Shown one piece after another: positions 31,619 through 41,208 of a DNA stretch of 64,000 nucleotides (positions within the stretch are counted from its first letter, which is position 1; each line of letters opens with the position of its first letter). Below the pieces are notes generated by a model. The model saw only the letters and a program-made list of their open reading frames with translations. It did no database searches and was not told where the DNA came from. Source of the stretch: Chloranthus sessilifolius (lineage: Eukaryota; Streptophyta; Magnoliopsida; Chloranthales; Chloranthaceae); the NCBI GenBank assembly GCA_021018995.1, contig CM037585.1:128827291-128891290 (forward strand). The letters run 5' to 3'. The position numbers and the translations under genes are program-made.

Positions 31619-33884
31619 TGTTCTGTGCCGAAATATGATTATATTTCGCACTCTAATACCAACATTTGGTTATTCGATGAAAGAAATCTAACGGTTGTTG
31701 TATAGTTTTAGTGGTTTCAGATGTTCGTGACCGTTGGATCTTACAAGAGCATAATGGAGCATAATTAGAGGTTACATGGGAGCGTTGGACCATGGAGCCA
31801 ACAGAAACACCGAAATCCGTGAAGATAATTGATTGGCCCAGCCACAGCTATGAGAATTGATTATGTCACATGCCATCATCAATCAATTGAAATTTAGAAA
31901 TCAATCGATTGAGTTGGATGAAAACTGTTTTCGCTCTTAAATTTGAATTTGAACTTAATCGATTGAGATATGGAAATCAATCGATTGACTTCAAATTCAA
32001 ATGAATCCGCCAAAACTCAAATTTTGAAATCAATGGATTGAATTCTGAAATTCAATCGATTGACCTATATATGGAAGTTTTTCTATTAGAGCCTTATATA
32101 AATAAAGCAGTGCTTAGGGTATGAGGGGTGTTCTTTTGGAGCTTCTTTTTGGGCCTTTTGGCTAATTTTCAATAGTTTTTCTTTAGGTTGTGTCCTTAGT
32201 TTTTCATTTTTTAGTTTAAGCTTTTGGATAATTAGTTTGTAATTAGGAATCAAGACTTTGTAAGGTTTCAGATTTTTTTCTAAAAGATTCAAATACTTGA
32301 TAATTGAATAACTTTGTTGATGATTTCGGAATTGTGCATTGCGTGTGGATTGGAGATAAGCGGCTAAAATCGCTCATTCAAGGACGAAGCGAACCCTAGA
32401 TGAGTAGTTAATTTATTTTCATCTCAATTAATTCTTTTTACAAATATTGAATTGTACGACTTTAAGTTTGTGTTTATTGCGTTATCATCGAATACTCATT
32501 TAATAATAGTCGATCTTGGTTATCGGCTACAATAAAAAAGTTATTCCACCTAGATTGATCTTATAGACCGATATAGGATGTCATACGATTAATAATCGTC
32601 GTCGTGGTTGTGCGTTTGTGATACATTATGCCTTTCGTATAACTCATGTCGTGATTGAATGCGTCATGTGTTAGGATAGGATATGTCAAATCTAATAATC
32701 ACATTCTTTTCAAATCGTTTTGTTTATAGTAAAATGAGGGTTACTATTTATTACAATTATTGAATCGTTTTGTGTATATCATGTAATCATCGAATGCTAA
32801 TTTATAGTGATCGATCTTGGTTATCATCTATAATAAAAGAGTTATTCCACCTAGATCGATCTTGTAGATCGCTATGGGATGTCGTACGATTGATTTTTCT
32901 ATTGTGGTTATGTGCTTGTGATGCGTTATGCCTTTTGCATGATTCATGTCGTGATTGAATGCGTCATAGTGTTAGGATAGTGTATGCCGATTATCATAGT
33001 CACATTTTTATCGAATCGTTTTACTTGTAACAAAATGAGGGTTAATATTTGTTACAATTATTGAATCGTGCGGCTTTAAGCTTGTGTATATCGTGTTATC
33101 ATCGAATTCTCCTATATAATGATCGATCATGGTTATCAAGGATTAAAATTTCGGTTTTCGTTTCGGTTTCGGAGGGGACCGAAACTAAAATTTTGGATCG
33201 AAATTTCGGCCAATAATTTCAACCTCATACATTTAATGACAAAAATTTCAGTCCCAAATTATCGTTTCGGTGGGGACCGAAACTGATAATTTTGACTGAA
33301 ATTTCTGTCATTTCGGCCGAAATTTTGATCCTTGATGGTTGTCGGCTACAATAAAAGAGTTAGTTCACCTAGATCGATCTTGTAGATCGGTATGGGATGT
33401 CGTACGATTGATTTTTCTGTTATAGTTATATGCTTGTGATGCGTTATGCCTTCCGCATGGTTCATATCATGATTGAATGTGCCATCGTATTAGGATAGTG
33501 TATGCCGATTATCATAATCACATTTTTTTTCGAATCGATTTACTTATAGTAAAATGAGGGCAAATAATTTACCATTGGAATGTTTGGATTGTTGATAGAA
33601 AAATTATAAATGTAGAGTTAACGGACTTCTTGATCATATTTTTATCGTTGTTTGGTTATTCACTGTTTTCCTTACATAAGCTTTGTTTAGATATTTTTAT
33701 TTGTGTTTGTGTAGTTGTTAGTCTTCATCGTAGCAAGCATCTCGCCTTTGGTACTTCCTTAGGTTTTTTTTACACTTTTAGAAATTAATTAAAATTTCGC
33801 ACTTCCCTGTTGGTCGACACCCTTGATTTCGCCCATCTATGATAAATCTTGTGTGCTTGCATGGGTATACTTTTAAAATGATCA
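31619..33884 (+). repeat. 3' LTR of the Athila-like element
   Basis: The LTR is 2266 bp, about 520 bp longer than the 5' LTR. The excess is explained by a third copy of the approximately 300-bp internal tandem unit (starts near 32450, 32757 and 33058) and by a 198-bp MITE inserted in the third copy. The palindrome cluster (31865-32070) and a TATA box (TTATATAAATAAAG, about 32094) are conserved. The end is ...GGGTATACTTTTAAAATGATCA. Confidence 0.88.
33137..33334. mobile_element. hAT-like MITE nested in the 3' LTR
   Basis: This 198-bp insert has 18-bp inverted ends, CAAGGATTAAAATTTCGG and CCGAAATTTTGATCCTTG, with one mismatch. It is flanked by ATGGTTAT (33129-33136) and ATGGTTGT (33335-33342), an 8-bp target duplication with one mismatch. 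Removing it restores the phrase GATCxTGGTTATCGGCTACAATAAAAG seen in the other LTR units. Eight-bp duplications suggest the hAT superfamily. Its interior repeats TTTCGG / CCGAAA in both directions. Confidence 0.82.
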
Positions 33885-34240
33885 GTACCCCGCGAGAGAA
33901 GCTTTAATACCTCGATAGAGAGGCATTGGCACCCTGCTAGCGAAGCGCTGACACCCCATGAAAGAAGCAATGACACCCCGTTAGCGAAGCGCTGACACCC
34001 CGGTAGTGAAGTGAAGCGTTGTCACCCCATGAGAGAAGCGATGACACCTTGATAGTGAGGCGTTAGTACCCCGCTAACGAAGTGCTTACACCCCGGTAGC
34101 GAGGCGAAGCGCTGACACCCAGGGAGAGAAGCACTGAAACCTCGATAGCGAGGCGCTGACACCTCGGGAGAGAAGCGTTGACACCTCGGATAGTGAGGCA
34201 CTGACACCCCGGTAGTAAAGAGCTGACACTCCTTTAGTGG
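33885..34240. repeat. 22-bp minisatellite array, right part
   Basis: About 16 units of a 22-bp motif, consensus CCCCGGTAGCGAAGCGCTGACA. Two alternate flavours recur (CCCCGGTAGCGAAGCG... and CCCCATGAGAGAAGCG... or CCTCGATAGCGAGGCG...), so higher-order pairing is possible. A few units carry an extra 5 bp (GTGAAGTGAAGCG). It resumes at the right edge of the Athila-like element and fades out at about 34240. Confidence 0.9.
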
Positions 34241-34379
34241 AAAATAGGTGGGTTGGTGGGGTGGTTCTGACACCCACGTGGTTAGGCGCAGGGTATTTCA
34301 AATAGGCTATCTACTTTTTTAAAAGAAACGTAACTTAAGTAAAACGTGGTTAAATTATTATAAAGCAATACCGATCACT

Positions 34380-34662
34380 TCACAAAAATGCACTACGTGT
34401 CCCGCCCATTTCAATAGGCACATAGATATCTCTACACCCAAGCGTATAGTCCCGGGCCTCTATATATATTATGATGTCATACGACATAGACAACCCAAAT
34501 GTAGTGCCTGCACAAACTTGTATACAGAGAGGATCCATTTTTGGTGGCACAACACACTGGGAGGGGACCTGCACAAAGGACGGGAACAGGCGTGGGGATT
34601 AGAACCCATGACCTGTACTTCCATAAGGGAAGCGGATACCAGTTGAACTATTGCTCAATTGG
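34380..34662 (-). mobile_element. Possible tRNA-derived SINE
   Basis: Read on the - strand the unit starts near 34662 with CCAATTGAGCAATAGTTCAACTGG (an A-box-like stretch), followed after about 35 bp by GGGTTCTAATCCCC (about 34594-34607, close to the box B consensus GGTTCGANTCC). The downstream part to about 34380 is non-coding. The 3' end and any target duplication were not resolved, so the limits are approximate. Confidence 0.45.
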
Positions 34663-35300
34663 TTTAGATATATATACTTTTGTGATATTCTTGGGTTTAT
34701 CTCATCTTCATGAGCATAGTCACCAAGTTAGGGTTTGATAAGAATTCAATGAGGTTAAAATTTGTAAAAATTCGGTAAAATCTGTCAAGTTCGGGGAAAT
34801 ATCGGAGATAGAAAAGAAAAAAAAGATTTCAAAGTATAAAAATTTTTGAAAAATATTAAAAATCACATTTTTTTTTGAAAAATTTGGGAATTATTTGTAA
34901 ATTTTTAAACACACGAATTTTTGAAAAATTCGCGAATAATTCAGGATTAATTCACATAACCTTAAATTCGGAAATTATTCACGATTTTTTCATAAATTCG
35001 GCAATTTTTGTGACTGTGTTTATGAGAAGCTTTGAGTCTGTGTTTGGCGTTGCTCTTTGGGAGAGTAGAAAAGAGCAACAACTATTCTTTGTTATTGCAA
35101 AGAAATGTCAGGAGAGAGAAGGATTAGAAGAAGTTAAAAGGGAGGCTTGTGACAGGGTCACGACCCTGGTGCATAGAGATGCACATTTGATCAACTAGTA
35201 GGAAGGTGAAAGGACCTTGGAGCTAGCTTGAATTGAAGGCAAGCTTGAGAAACAGAGTTGTGAAGCTGTGACCGATATACTAAGATGTTTCGAAGGCAAA
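34663..35300. other. AT-rich then mixed DNA, no gene
   Basis: Words like AAATTCGGTAAAATTC and GAATTTTTGAAAAATTCGCGAA recur around 34740-35010 and also near 3900-4020 and 39340, each beginning close to CATAGTnACCAAGTT. This suggests a dispersed, A/T-rich element whose boundaries are not clear. From 35020 the composition rises in GC toward the tandem repeats. Confidence 0.35.
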
Positions 35301-35445
35301 ACTCTATAGAGCACGTCAACATGAGATAGCCACATGGGACTCGGTAGAGCACGTTGGCTTGAAGATGCCACGTGGGACTCGGTAGAGCACGTTGGCCTGA
35401 GGACGCTATGTGAGACTCTATAGAGCACATCGGCAAGAGGGTCCG
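35301..35445. repeat. 38-bp tandem repeat
   Basis: Nearly four copies of a 38-bp unit, ACTCGGTAGAGCACGTTGGC followed by TTGAAGATGCCACGTGGG, start at about 35301, 35339, 35377 and 35415. It forms part of a GC-rich LTR-like block that extends to 37150. Confidence 0.85.
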
Positions 35446-36060
35446 AATACGTGTGCTGGTCACGAAAGCCACACACGAAAGTGAGATAGGCTGACTTAGC
35501 GTGGATGCTAGGGAGGCGAACTCCTTGGTGAAGACATGTGGTGTCGAGGTACTAAAGCGAGTCGTGGTCACAAATGCTTGTGCATGGCATAGTGACAATT
35601 ATTGCTGGTGCAGAACTGCGCGGAGGATAAATGTGTTGTTCGTTTGTAGGCGCGGATGAGACCACTTGCACTAGCGAGGAGGTGCCAAACCTCGAGGCTA
35701 GGTACTTGTGGAGACTTTGCATGGGGTGAGGACGAAAGTCGAGGAATTGATGCGAGTCTTGGTGTCAGCATGGACACTGACATGGCCAGGTAGGATGGCG
35801 TGGTTGCTCCGTTGAGCCGCGTGTGACGGCCTCATTAATCTAGGTACCAACATGAAGGCATGACGACCTTGAAGCTGAGCATTCGACTAGCAGGAAGGCG
35901 GGTGGACCTTGGAGCGAGCTGTGCGCGAAGGTACGTCGCTTTGCGATTTGTGCATGTGTTCTCCTTATATATGCTGCAATGGTGACTCGAGCTAGGTGTT
36001 GATCTAGTGTGGCGATTTGACACACGTGGGACATGAAATATAGTGCTCCACGTAGGGGCA

Positions 36061-36340
36061 TGTGATGTGGTGTCAAGCGGGCACGCGATATCCTGATGCC
36101 ATTAGGCACGTGATGCGGTGCCAAGATTACACACGATATGATGTCAAGAGGACACGCGACATCCTAGTGTTATGAGGCACGTGAGGCGGTGCCATAACGG
36201 CATGCGATGTGGTGCCAAGAGGACACGTGACATCTAGCTTGAACGACATGTAATGTGATGCCAAGAGGGCACGTAGCATCCTGGTGTCATGAGGGTACGC
36301 CATGTGGTGTCAAGAAGGCACGCGACCTGAGACAATGAGG
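36061..36340. repeat. Degenerate GC-rich tandem repeat (GGTGCCAAGAGGACACGCGACAT type)
   Basis: About six diverged units combine GTGATGTGGTGCCAAG, GGGCACGCGACATCCTGGTG and TCATGAGGCAC. Unit length varies. Many CG dinucleotides survive, which is unusual beside the AT-rich surroundings. Confidence 0.6.
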
Positions 36341-36539
36341 GCCTTGCAACTTAGTGGTGACACGAATGTGACACGGACACACGGTATGAGGATGTAGGAC
36401 CTCAAGGGGCATGTTGCAATTTTGGAGGGCACTGTGTGCTACGGACAGAAGTTCGTGTGCCACGATTTATGTCAAACCACTACCTTTGAAAGTGTGTGTC
36501 ACGGGCAGAGGGCCGTGTGCCATAGCGATATGTCAAACT

Positions 36540-37160
36540 AATGGGTTTGAGGTTCTTCTGCTGGATGATCCAAGTTAGTATTTAGATCATACTTGGAGGA
36601 AGGGAGCTCGGAAGTTATTTTCCTACACATGGGGTCATGCATTGCTGGAGGGGCACATAGGTCTTCTAGGTCTTGATAGGTAGGCCTAGAACGTCGCTAT
36701 GGCGATGCTGTGTGTCACCCTAGGCGAGGTTGCTATATGACCTAAGCTACGTGTCGCGGTGTACATGGGTTGGCAACTTCTCCTGGGCACTCGAGGGCTA
36801 CGTGGGACACTGTGATGCACGTTAGCTGAGGGCCCGAAGCGAATGTGTGCTGGTCGCGTGAGCCCCACACGATGGTGGACTTAGTTCAGTATGTCGGCGA
36901 GACATGTATGGAATGAGACATCATGTAGAGCTGCATGCTATTGTCGCGAGCGAGAAACCAGTGTCGGACACAGGGTGAAGCTGGACAAGCCAAGCGAGGC
37001 ACTGAGGTGCTAGCATGCGTGTCGCGAGTAGACACGATACATTGAGATGGTTTGTCTCGGGTGAAGGAAACCATGAGCGGGAGTTCCTGTCCTCTAAGCG
37101 AGTGGTATCAGAGTCATGATTGGACTGGTTGGCCTCGCTGTAGCGGCAGCGAGGCGCTGC
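36540..37160 (+). mobile_element. LTR end with primer-binding site (copy 2 of the 13.3-kb family)
   Basis: From about 36690 the sequence matches 13340-13800 through the same ordered phrases. It ends in GAGTGGTATCAGAGTCATG (about 37101-37119), an initiator-tRNA-Met primer site with TGGTATCAGAG intact. The tandem repeats at 35301-36340 probably lie upstream in the same LTR. The internal region beyond about 37160 is missing, so this is a truncated element. Both copies lie in the same orientation. Confidence 0.65.
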
Positions 37161-38560
37161 ATGAGTGTCGAAAAAAATTATCCCGTGACAAGCTACTCTT
37201 TGAAATAGGAAACATAACCATCTTTAAAAGAGCATAATTTTTCACATGGAACACGCGAATGCCCACATGGCACGCCTCTCAAAAGTGGCCAAAGTAGCTT
37301 GAGTTCCAAGCACCTAATCAATACTAATGCTTAAATAAAAGAAATTCATTTCCATAATTCCATCCGAGATATATTTTTATTTATTTTTGATGAAGTTGAA
37401 CGAGTCGATTAGCCCCGCACGTTCCTTAGTGTGAGAACGGACCATGCACCAAAGACAAATTTCAACCAAACCCCTTAGTGTGAGCCCGGGCCATGCACCA
37501 AGACAAATTTCAATGAAATCGTATATATTTTAGAAGAGAGATATTACCTGCACGCAAGATTCATTCCATTGCACATAGTTTAAAAAGGAATATTTGATAT
37601 TTTTGAGGCATGTGCCTCATAGAACACCATCTAATCCGTCTAATTTCAAGGTCATAATGTAAGGATCTTTGGTGCCAGAGATTGACCAAAATATAATTTC
37701 TATCAGTAGATTCAACACGGTCAAATATTTAATTAGACGATGGATTTTAACTGAATCAGGTCATAAAGGTAGGGTTTCGGTCCAAGCTTTAGCAACATAG
37801 CTCTTTAAGTCATGACATTCAAATAAGACAACGTAAATAATATTACAAGTGGCCCAAATCTTAAAAGTATTAGGTCTTCCTTTTAAATTATGTGCAATGG
37901 TATAAATTTTGCATGCAAGTAATTTTTATTTTAAAACTACAAGTGCTTTGCTTTCCCAGAGTTCTTCTCCATAAAATAAAAATAAAAATTATAATTTAAA
38001 TAAATAGAGCTGCTACGGGCACAGTACTTTTCTTCCCAACAGCTAAAAAGAACCAACATAAAATAATATGTCGATAACAAATGTTGGTGTGTGCCTACAA
38101 AAATTTTATTTTATGTAGTAGAACGAAAAGCAAGATAAGGAATTTGTGGGGACCCAAAAACTGCTATGAATGATAAACTTCTTCTCAATAAAATAAAATA
38201 AAATAAAATAAGGAAAATTTCTAAAATCTACCCCCTTTAAAATTATTTTTTTAAATATTTTTCATATATTTTTTAATATCTACTTAAAACTTAGTTATCT
38301 ACATGACACTTTCAACCATAAATATCCACATTAATACTAAAATTACCCTTATAAGGAAAAGAATCTGGACAATTTGAATAGCTGGCCATGAGGCCAATAA
38401 AATTAAAAAATATTTATTTTTGTATATATTTTTCTAAAGAAAAATTCAAGTTTTATAAATTTTTACTTAGTTTTTAATATATTTTTATATTTTTTGCATT
38501 AAAAAAATATTATTTTTAATGTAATTTTAATGACCTAGTAGTCCAACCGTCCAACCCATT
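37161..38560. other. Intergenic DNA upstream of the second gene
   Basis: The sequence is AT-rich with no coding region. GTGTGAG..CGGACCATGCACC is repeated twice at about 37420-37500 with CCCCTTAGTGTGAG between. A stretch near 37610-37800 with phrases like AAGATCTTTGGTGCC resembles wording near 15.3-15.4 kb in the opposite sense, pointing to another dispersed repeat. It probably contains the distal promoter of the coiled-coil gene. Confidence 0.4.
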
Positions 38561-38582
38561 TTCTAGATTCTAGATTCTAGAA
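38561..38582 (+). promoter_or_regulatory. Triple TTCTAGA box, heat-shock-element-like
   Basis: TTCTAGATTCTAGATTCTAG followed by AA is three head-to-tail TTCTAGA units ending in TTCTAGAA. This contains the TTCnnGAA core used by heat-shock factors. It lies about 200-320 bp upstream of the likely first exon of the coiled-coil gene. Function is inferred only from the motif. Confidence 0.35.
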
Positions 38583-38769
38583 TAAAAATGGGAGGGATTA
38601 GAAAAGTGGAGATTTTAGAAAATTTCCCAATAAAATATGTTTGGATCTTTATTCTCCAATCTCCGCGACAAAGCCAAATTTGTTATTATTGCATTTTGAA
38701 TTAATTTGTGTGCGGATGGTAATGTTGGTCTGCGACTAGAAATGGTCTGAGAAAACGAAAAGCTAGTGT

Positions 38770-38900
38770 GCTGGTAGCAGCTCTCTGAAATAACATAGAA
38801 AAACTTTATTCCGTAGCGCATCAATCAACATAATTAGGAGTCTTAAGACTCCAAATCGTCTCGGAAGCACCTCCCGAATCTGCATTTCCCCAGTTTCAAG
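38770..38900 (+). other. Probable non-coding first exon (5' UTR) of the coiled-coil gene
   Basis: The segment has the mixed composition of plant leaders (AGCACCTCCCGAATCTGCATTTCCCC) and ends CAGTTTCAAG before GTAATTAATT (donor at 38901). It is followed by T-rich, intron-like DNA with a GGTTAGGGTTTGGG stretch typical of plant first introns. No ATG frame of note is present. The next + strand acceptor that leads into an intact coding exon is at 59769. Linking the two is inference; the start position is approximate. Confidence 0.45.
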
Positions 38901-39830
38901 GTAATTAATTTCTTAAACATTCTTTCAAATCATTCGGTTAAGGTGATTTGGGTTCTCTCGAATTTGACTGTTTGCTTTGTTTAATGATTCGATTTTTGGG
39001 TTCCTTTCCTCATCTTTTCTCGTTCATCATATCTGATCATTGAATTAGAGTTACGGTTAGGGTTTGGGTTTATTTGCGCATCCAGAAGATTTTCTTGTAT
39101 CTTTATGAATCTACTGAGAACATCTTGTTTTTGTTATGAATCTGCAGATTATTAAAACACCTGTATTCATTTTGTATGAAGATTGATTGTTTAAGTGTTG
39201 GAAGAATTTGATGTCTGCCTATTTGATCCAAGTCATGGTTATATATATATTATTATTATTACTATTATTGTGTCATTGGATATATCCTCAGTATCGAGAT
39301 TGGTTGGGATCGGTGTTTGGTGAGTTCATGTATTATTTTCATTATAGTTACCAAGTTGGAGTTCCTGAAAAAAATTGGCATGAAAAAAATAAAAAAATAG
39401 GAAAAATAATGAAAATTTAAAAAATATTAAATTATAAATATAAGTTCCAACATGAATTTTACCGGGATACAGTTTAATTGCAATTAAGTTGTGGAAAATG
39501 TAATTGAAATGCGAAATCACCATTTTTCAAGAAAAATTTTTTTTTTTTTTTTTTTTTTTCTAAAAAATGTGTCTTAATTTGTTGCCAACATTCTTCAAGA
39601 ACAACAAAAAAACAATTCCGATTTTGGCAACATTGGTGGAGTATGCTTTTTTTTTTTTTGTAAGTTTGTGTTGGGATTTACGTTTATTTGCTGAGGATTG
39701 TTTTGGGAATTGTAAGCTCTGGGATGGGTGAAGATCATGTGGATAAAGGGTGGTTTGGTAATGTTCAAGTTGAACTTATTAGGGTTCTGACGAATAATCC
39801 TTGGTTAGAAGGATCGTTGATTCTTGGCAT

Positions 39831-40620
39831 CAAAGTAGGGCGTGGAAGATTTTGACGGTCTTGCTTAATATTTGTGGGTCAAAATAAAAAAGAAGCTGGA
39901 TCCTATCACCAGCTTTATCTCATTAAAGAAAAATGTAATAGCCTTTTAAGAGACTATTACATGTGAAATGCTGACATTTACAGATGATAGGGCTCTCGAA
40001 ATCTATATCATAGTAGTTAAAACACTGTTTTTAACGGCATTTAGGGAGGCTGCCCTGATGGTTCGGGCCTCCTGTTTAGCCCTGGGGTGTCTTCTTGGGC
40101 TGAATGGGTCTGGGACGGCCTGGGCGCCCGCTTGGGAGTTTTAAAGTCTAGGCGGGGCAGGTCGATTTATACCTTATCGGGTCGGGTCGCATTATCAAAG
40201 GGTCAGGCATATGCCATTTTTTTATTAGACACCACCCAAATCAAAGTATGGCATGGAGGATTTTGACGGTCTTGTTTCATTTTTATCGGTCAAAATAAAA
40301 AAGAAGTTGGATCCTATCACCGGCTTTATCTTGTTAAAGAAAAATATAATAGCCTTTTAGAGACTATTACATGTGAAATGCTGACATTTACAGATGATAG
40401 GGCTCTCGAAATCTATACCATAGTAGTTAAAATCATGTTTTTAAAGGCGGCCGCCTGAGCGCCAGTTTAGCCATGGGTGTCTTCTAAGGCGGAGTGGGTC
40501 TGGGGACGGTCCGGGTGCCCGCCTCGGCATTTTAAAGTCGAGGAGGGTTGATCTATAAATTAACGGGTTTTTATCGGGTTAGGTCGCATAATCAAAGGGT
40601 CAAGCATATGCTATTTTTTA
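39831..40620. repeat. Tandem duplication with 411-bp period
   Basis: Two copies start at 39831 and about 40242. Shared text includes GATTTTGACGGTCTTG, GGATCCTATCACC, TAATAGCCTTTTA, ACATTTACAGATGATAGGGC and GGCTCTCGAAATCTATA. Each copy ends in a GC-rich part (GGCGCCCGC / GGTGCCCGC) rich in GGGTC words. The copies differ by substitutions, so it is not recent. It is non-coding; the parent element is unknown. Confidence 0.85.
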
Positions 40621-40971
40621 TTGGACACGAGCCAACTTGACCCGTTGACAACCCTTAACTTTAAAGCCCTTATTACCTAAGGATAGTGACTCCTGTCCGA
40701 CACTTAAAAACCATATAAATGATCTTATACCACTAAAGTTAAGACTTTAATCTCACACCGTTGAAGTGTGATTATCATTATGCAACGTGGTAAGCATCTG
40801 TGATCAATCGAAATTGTCTAAGTGGCAATCTATCATTGAAACATGTCTTAGCCCAAAGAAACATGCCTGTAAGTGGATTTGAACCATTCGATTGATGAGC
40901 CTATAAGTGGATCTGAATGCATATATTAAATTATATACATTTATGTTGAAATAAATTATACTTATCACTAT

Positions 40972-40974
<3 letters not shown>

Positions 40975-41009
<35 letters not shown>
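40975..41009. repeat. (AT)n microsatellite
   Basis: An AT run of about 17 units lies just before a GC-rich stretch and the 3' LTR of copia A. Confidence 0.95.
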
Positions 41010-41010
<1 letters not shown>

Positions 41011-41099
41011 TTCGGGGCCGCACGAATCTTGGGGTGCCCCCCGCGAGTTCCTCCTATACAACCACCCGACCGTCCGAACCTGCCCAACTACTTTAAGAA

Positions 41100-41208
41100 C
41101 ATTGGGTTAAAATGTTTAGGAGAAATTAGGGTTAGGGCGAGGATGGGGAGGAAGACAATGACACACACACACACACCAACTAATAATGAATACTATTGAC
41201 ACACCAAC
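41100..41208 (-). repeat. 3' LTR remnant of copia A
   Basis: On the + strand the segment holds ATTAGGGTTAGGG, a purine block, an (AC)n run and ends ACACCAAC, followed by CCTCCCCTTCAAGTTAGAGC. Its layout matches the 3' LTR of copia C (ending at 62091, followed by CTCCCTCTCAAGTTGGAGC). The CTTGAAGGGGAGG complement is the polypurine tract. The left limit is approximate. Confidence 0.6.

Larger units (their letters stand above)
26159..33884 (+). mobile_element. Non-autonomous Athila/Tat-like LTR retrotransposon
   Basis: The element is 7.7 kb. The 5' LTR (26159-27900) and 3' LTR (31619-33884) match along their length, start TG and end ATCA. The flanks GCACC (26154-26158) and GTACC (33885-33889) are a 5-bp target duplication with one mismatch. 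After the 5' LTR comes AGTTTTTGCACCGCTGC, a decayed tRNA-Asp-type primer-binding site typical of Athila. Before the 3' LTR is the polypurine-like GGTTTAGGGGTG. The interior of 3.7 kb has a gag-like frame only and no protease, reverse transcriptase or integrase, so it would depend on enzymes from a related element. The two LTRs differ clearly in sequence and length, so the insertion is old. Confidence 0.88.

Noticed and set aside
33885-34240. Repeat array with regular spacing, considered as a CRISPR-like array
   Set aside because: Units are contiguous with no unique spacers, and the DNA is plant nuclear.
34022-34301. Open frames on the - strand encoding a repetitive Cys/Ser/Leu-rich peptide
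   Set aside because: They are translations of the 22-bp minisatellite, which is not a multiple of three; open length is a by-product of the repeat.
35191-35598. 135-codon - strand frame with repeated STESHVASSSQRALPSP-like text
   Set aside because: It is the 38-bp tandem repeat read in one frame, within an LTR-like block; no homology and no gene context.
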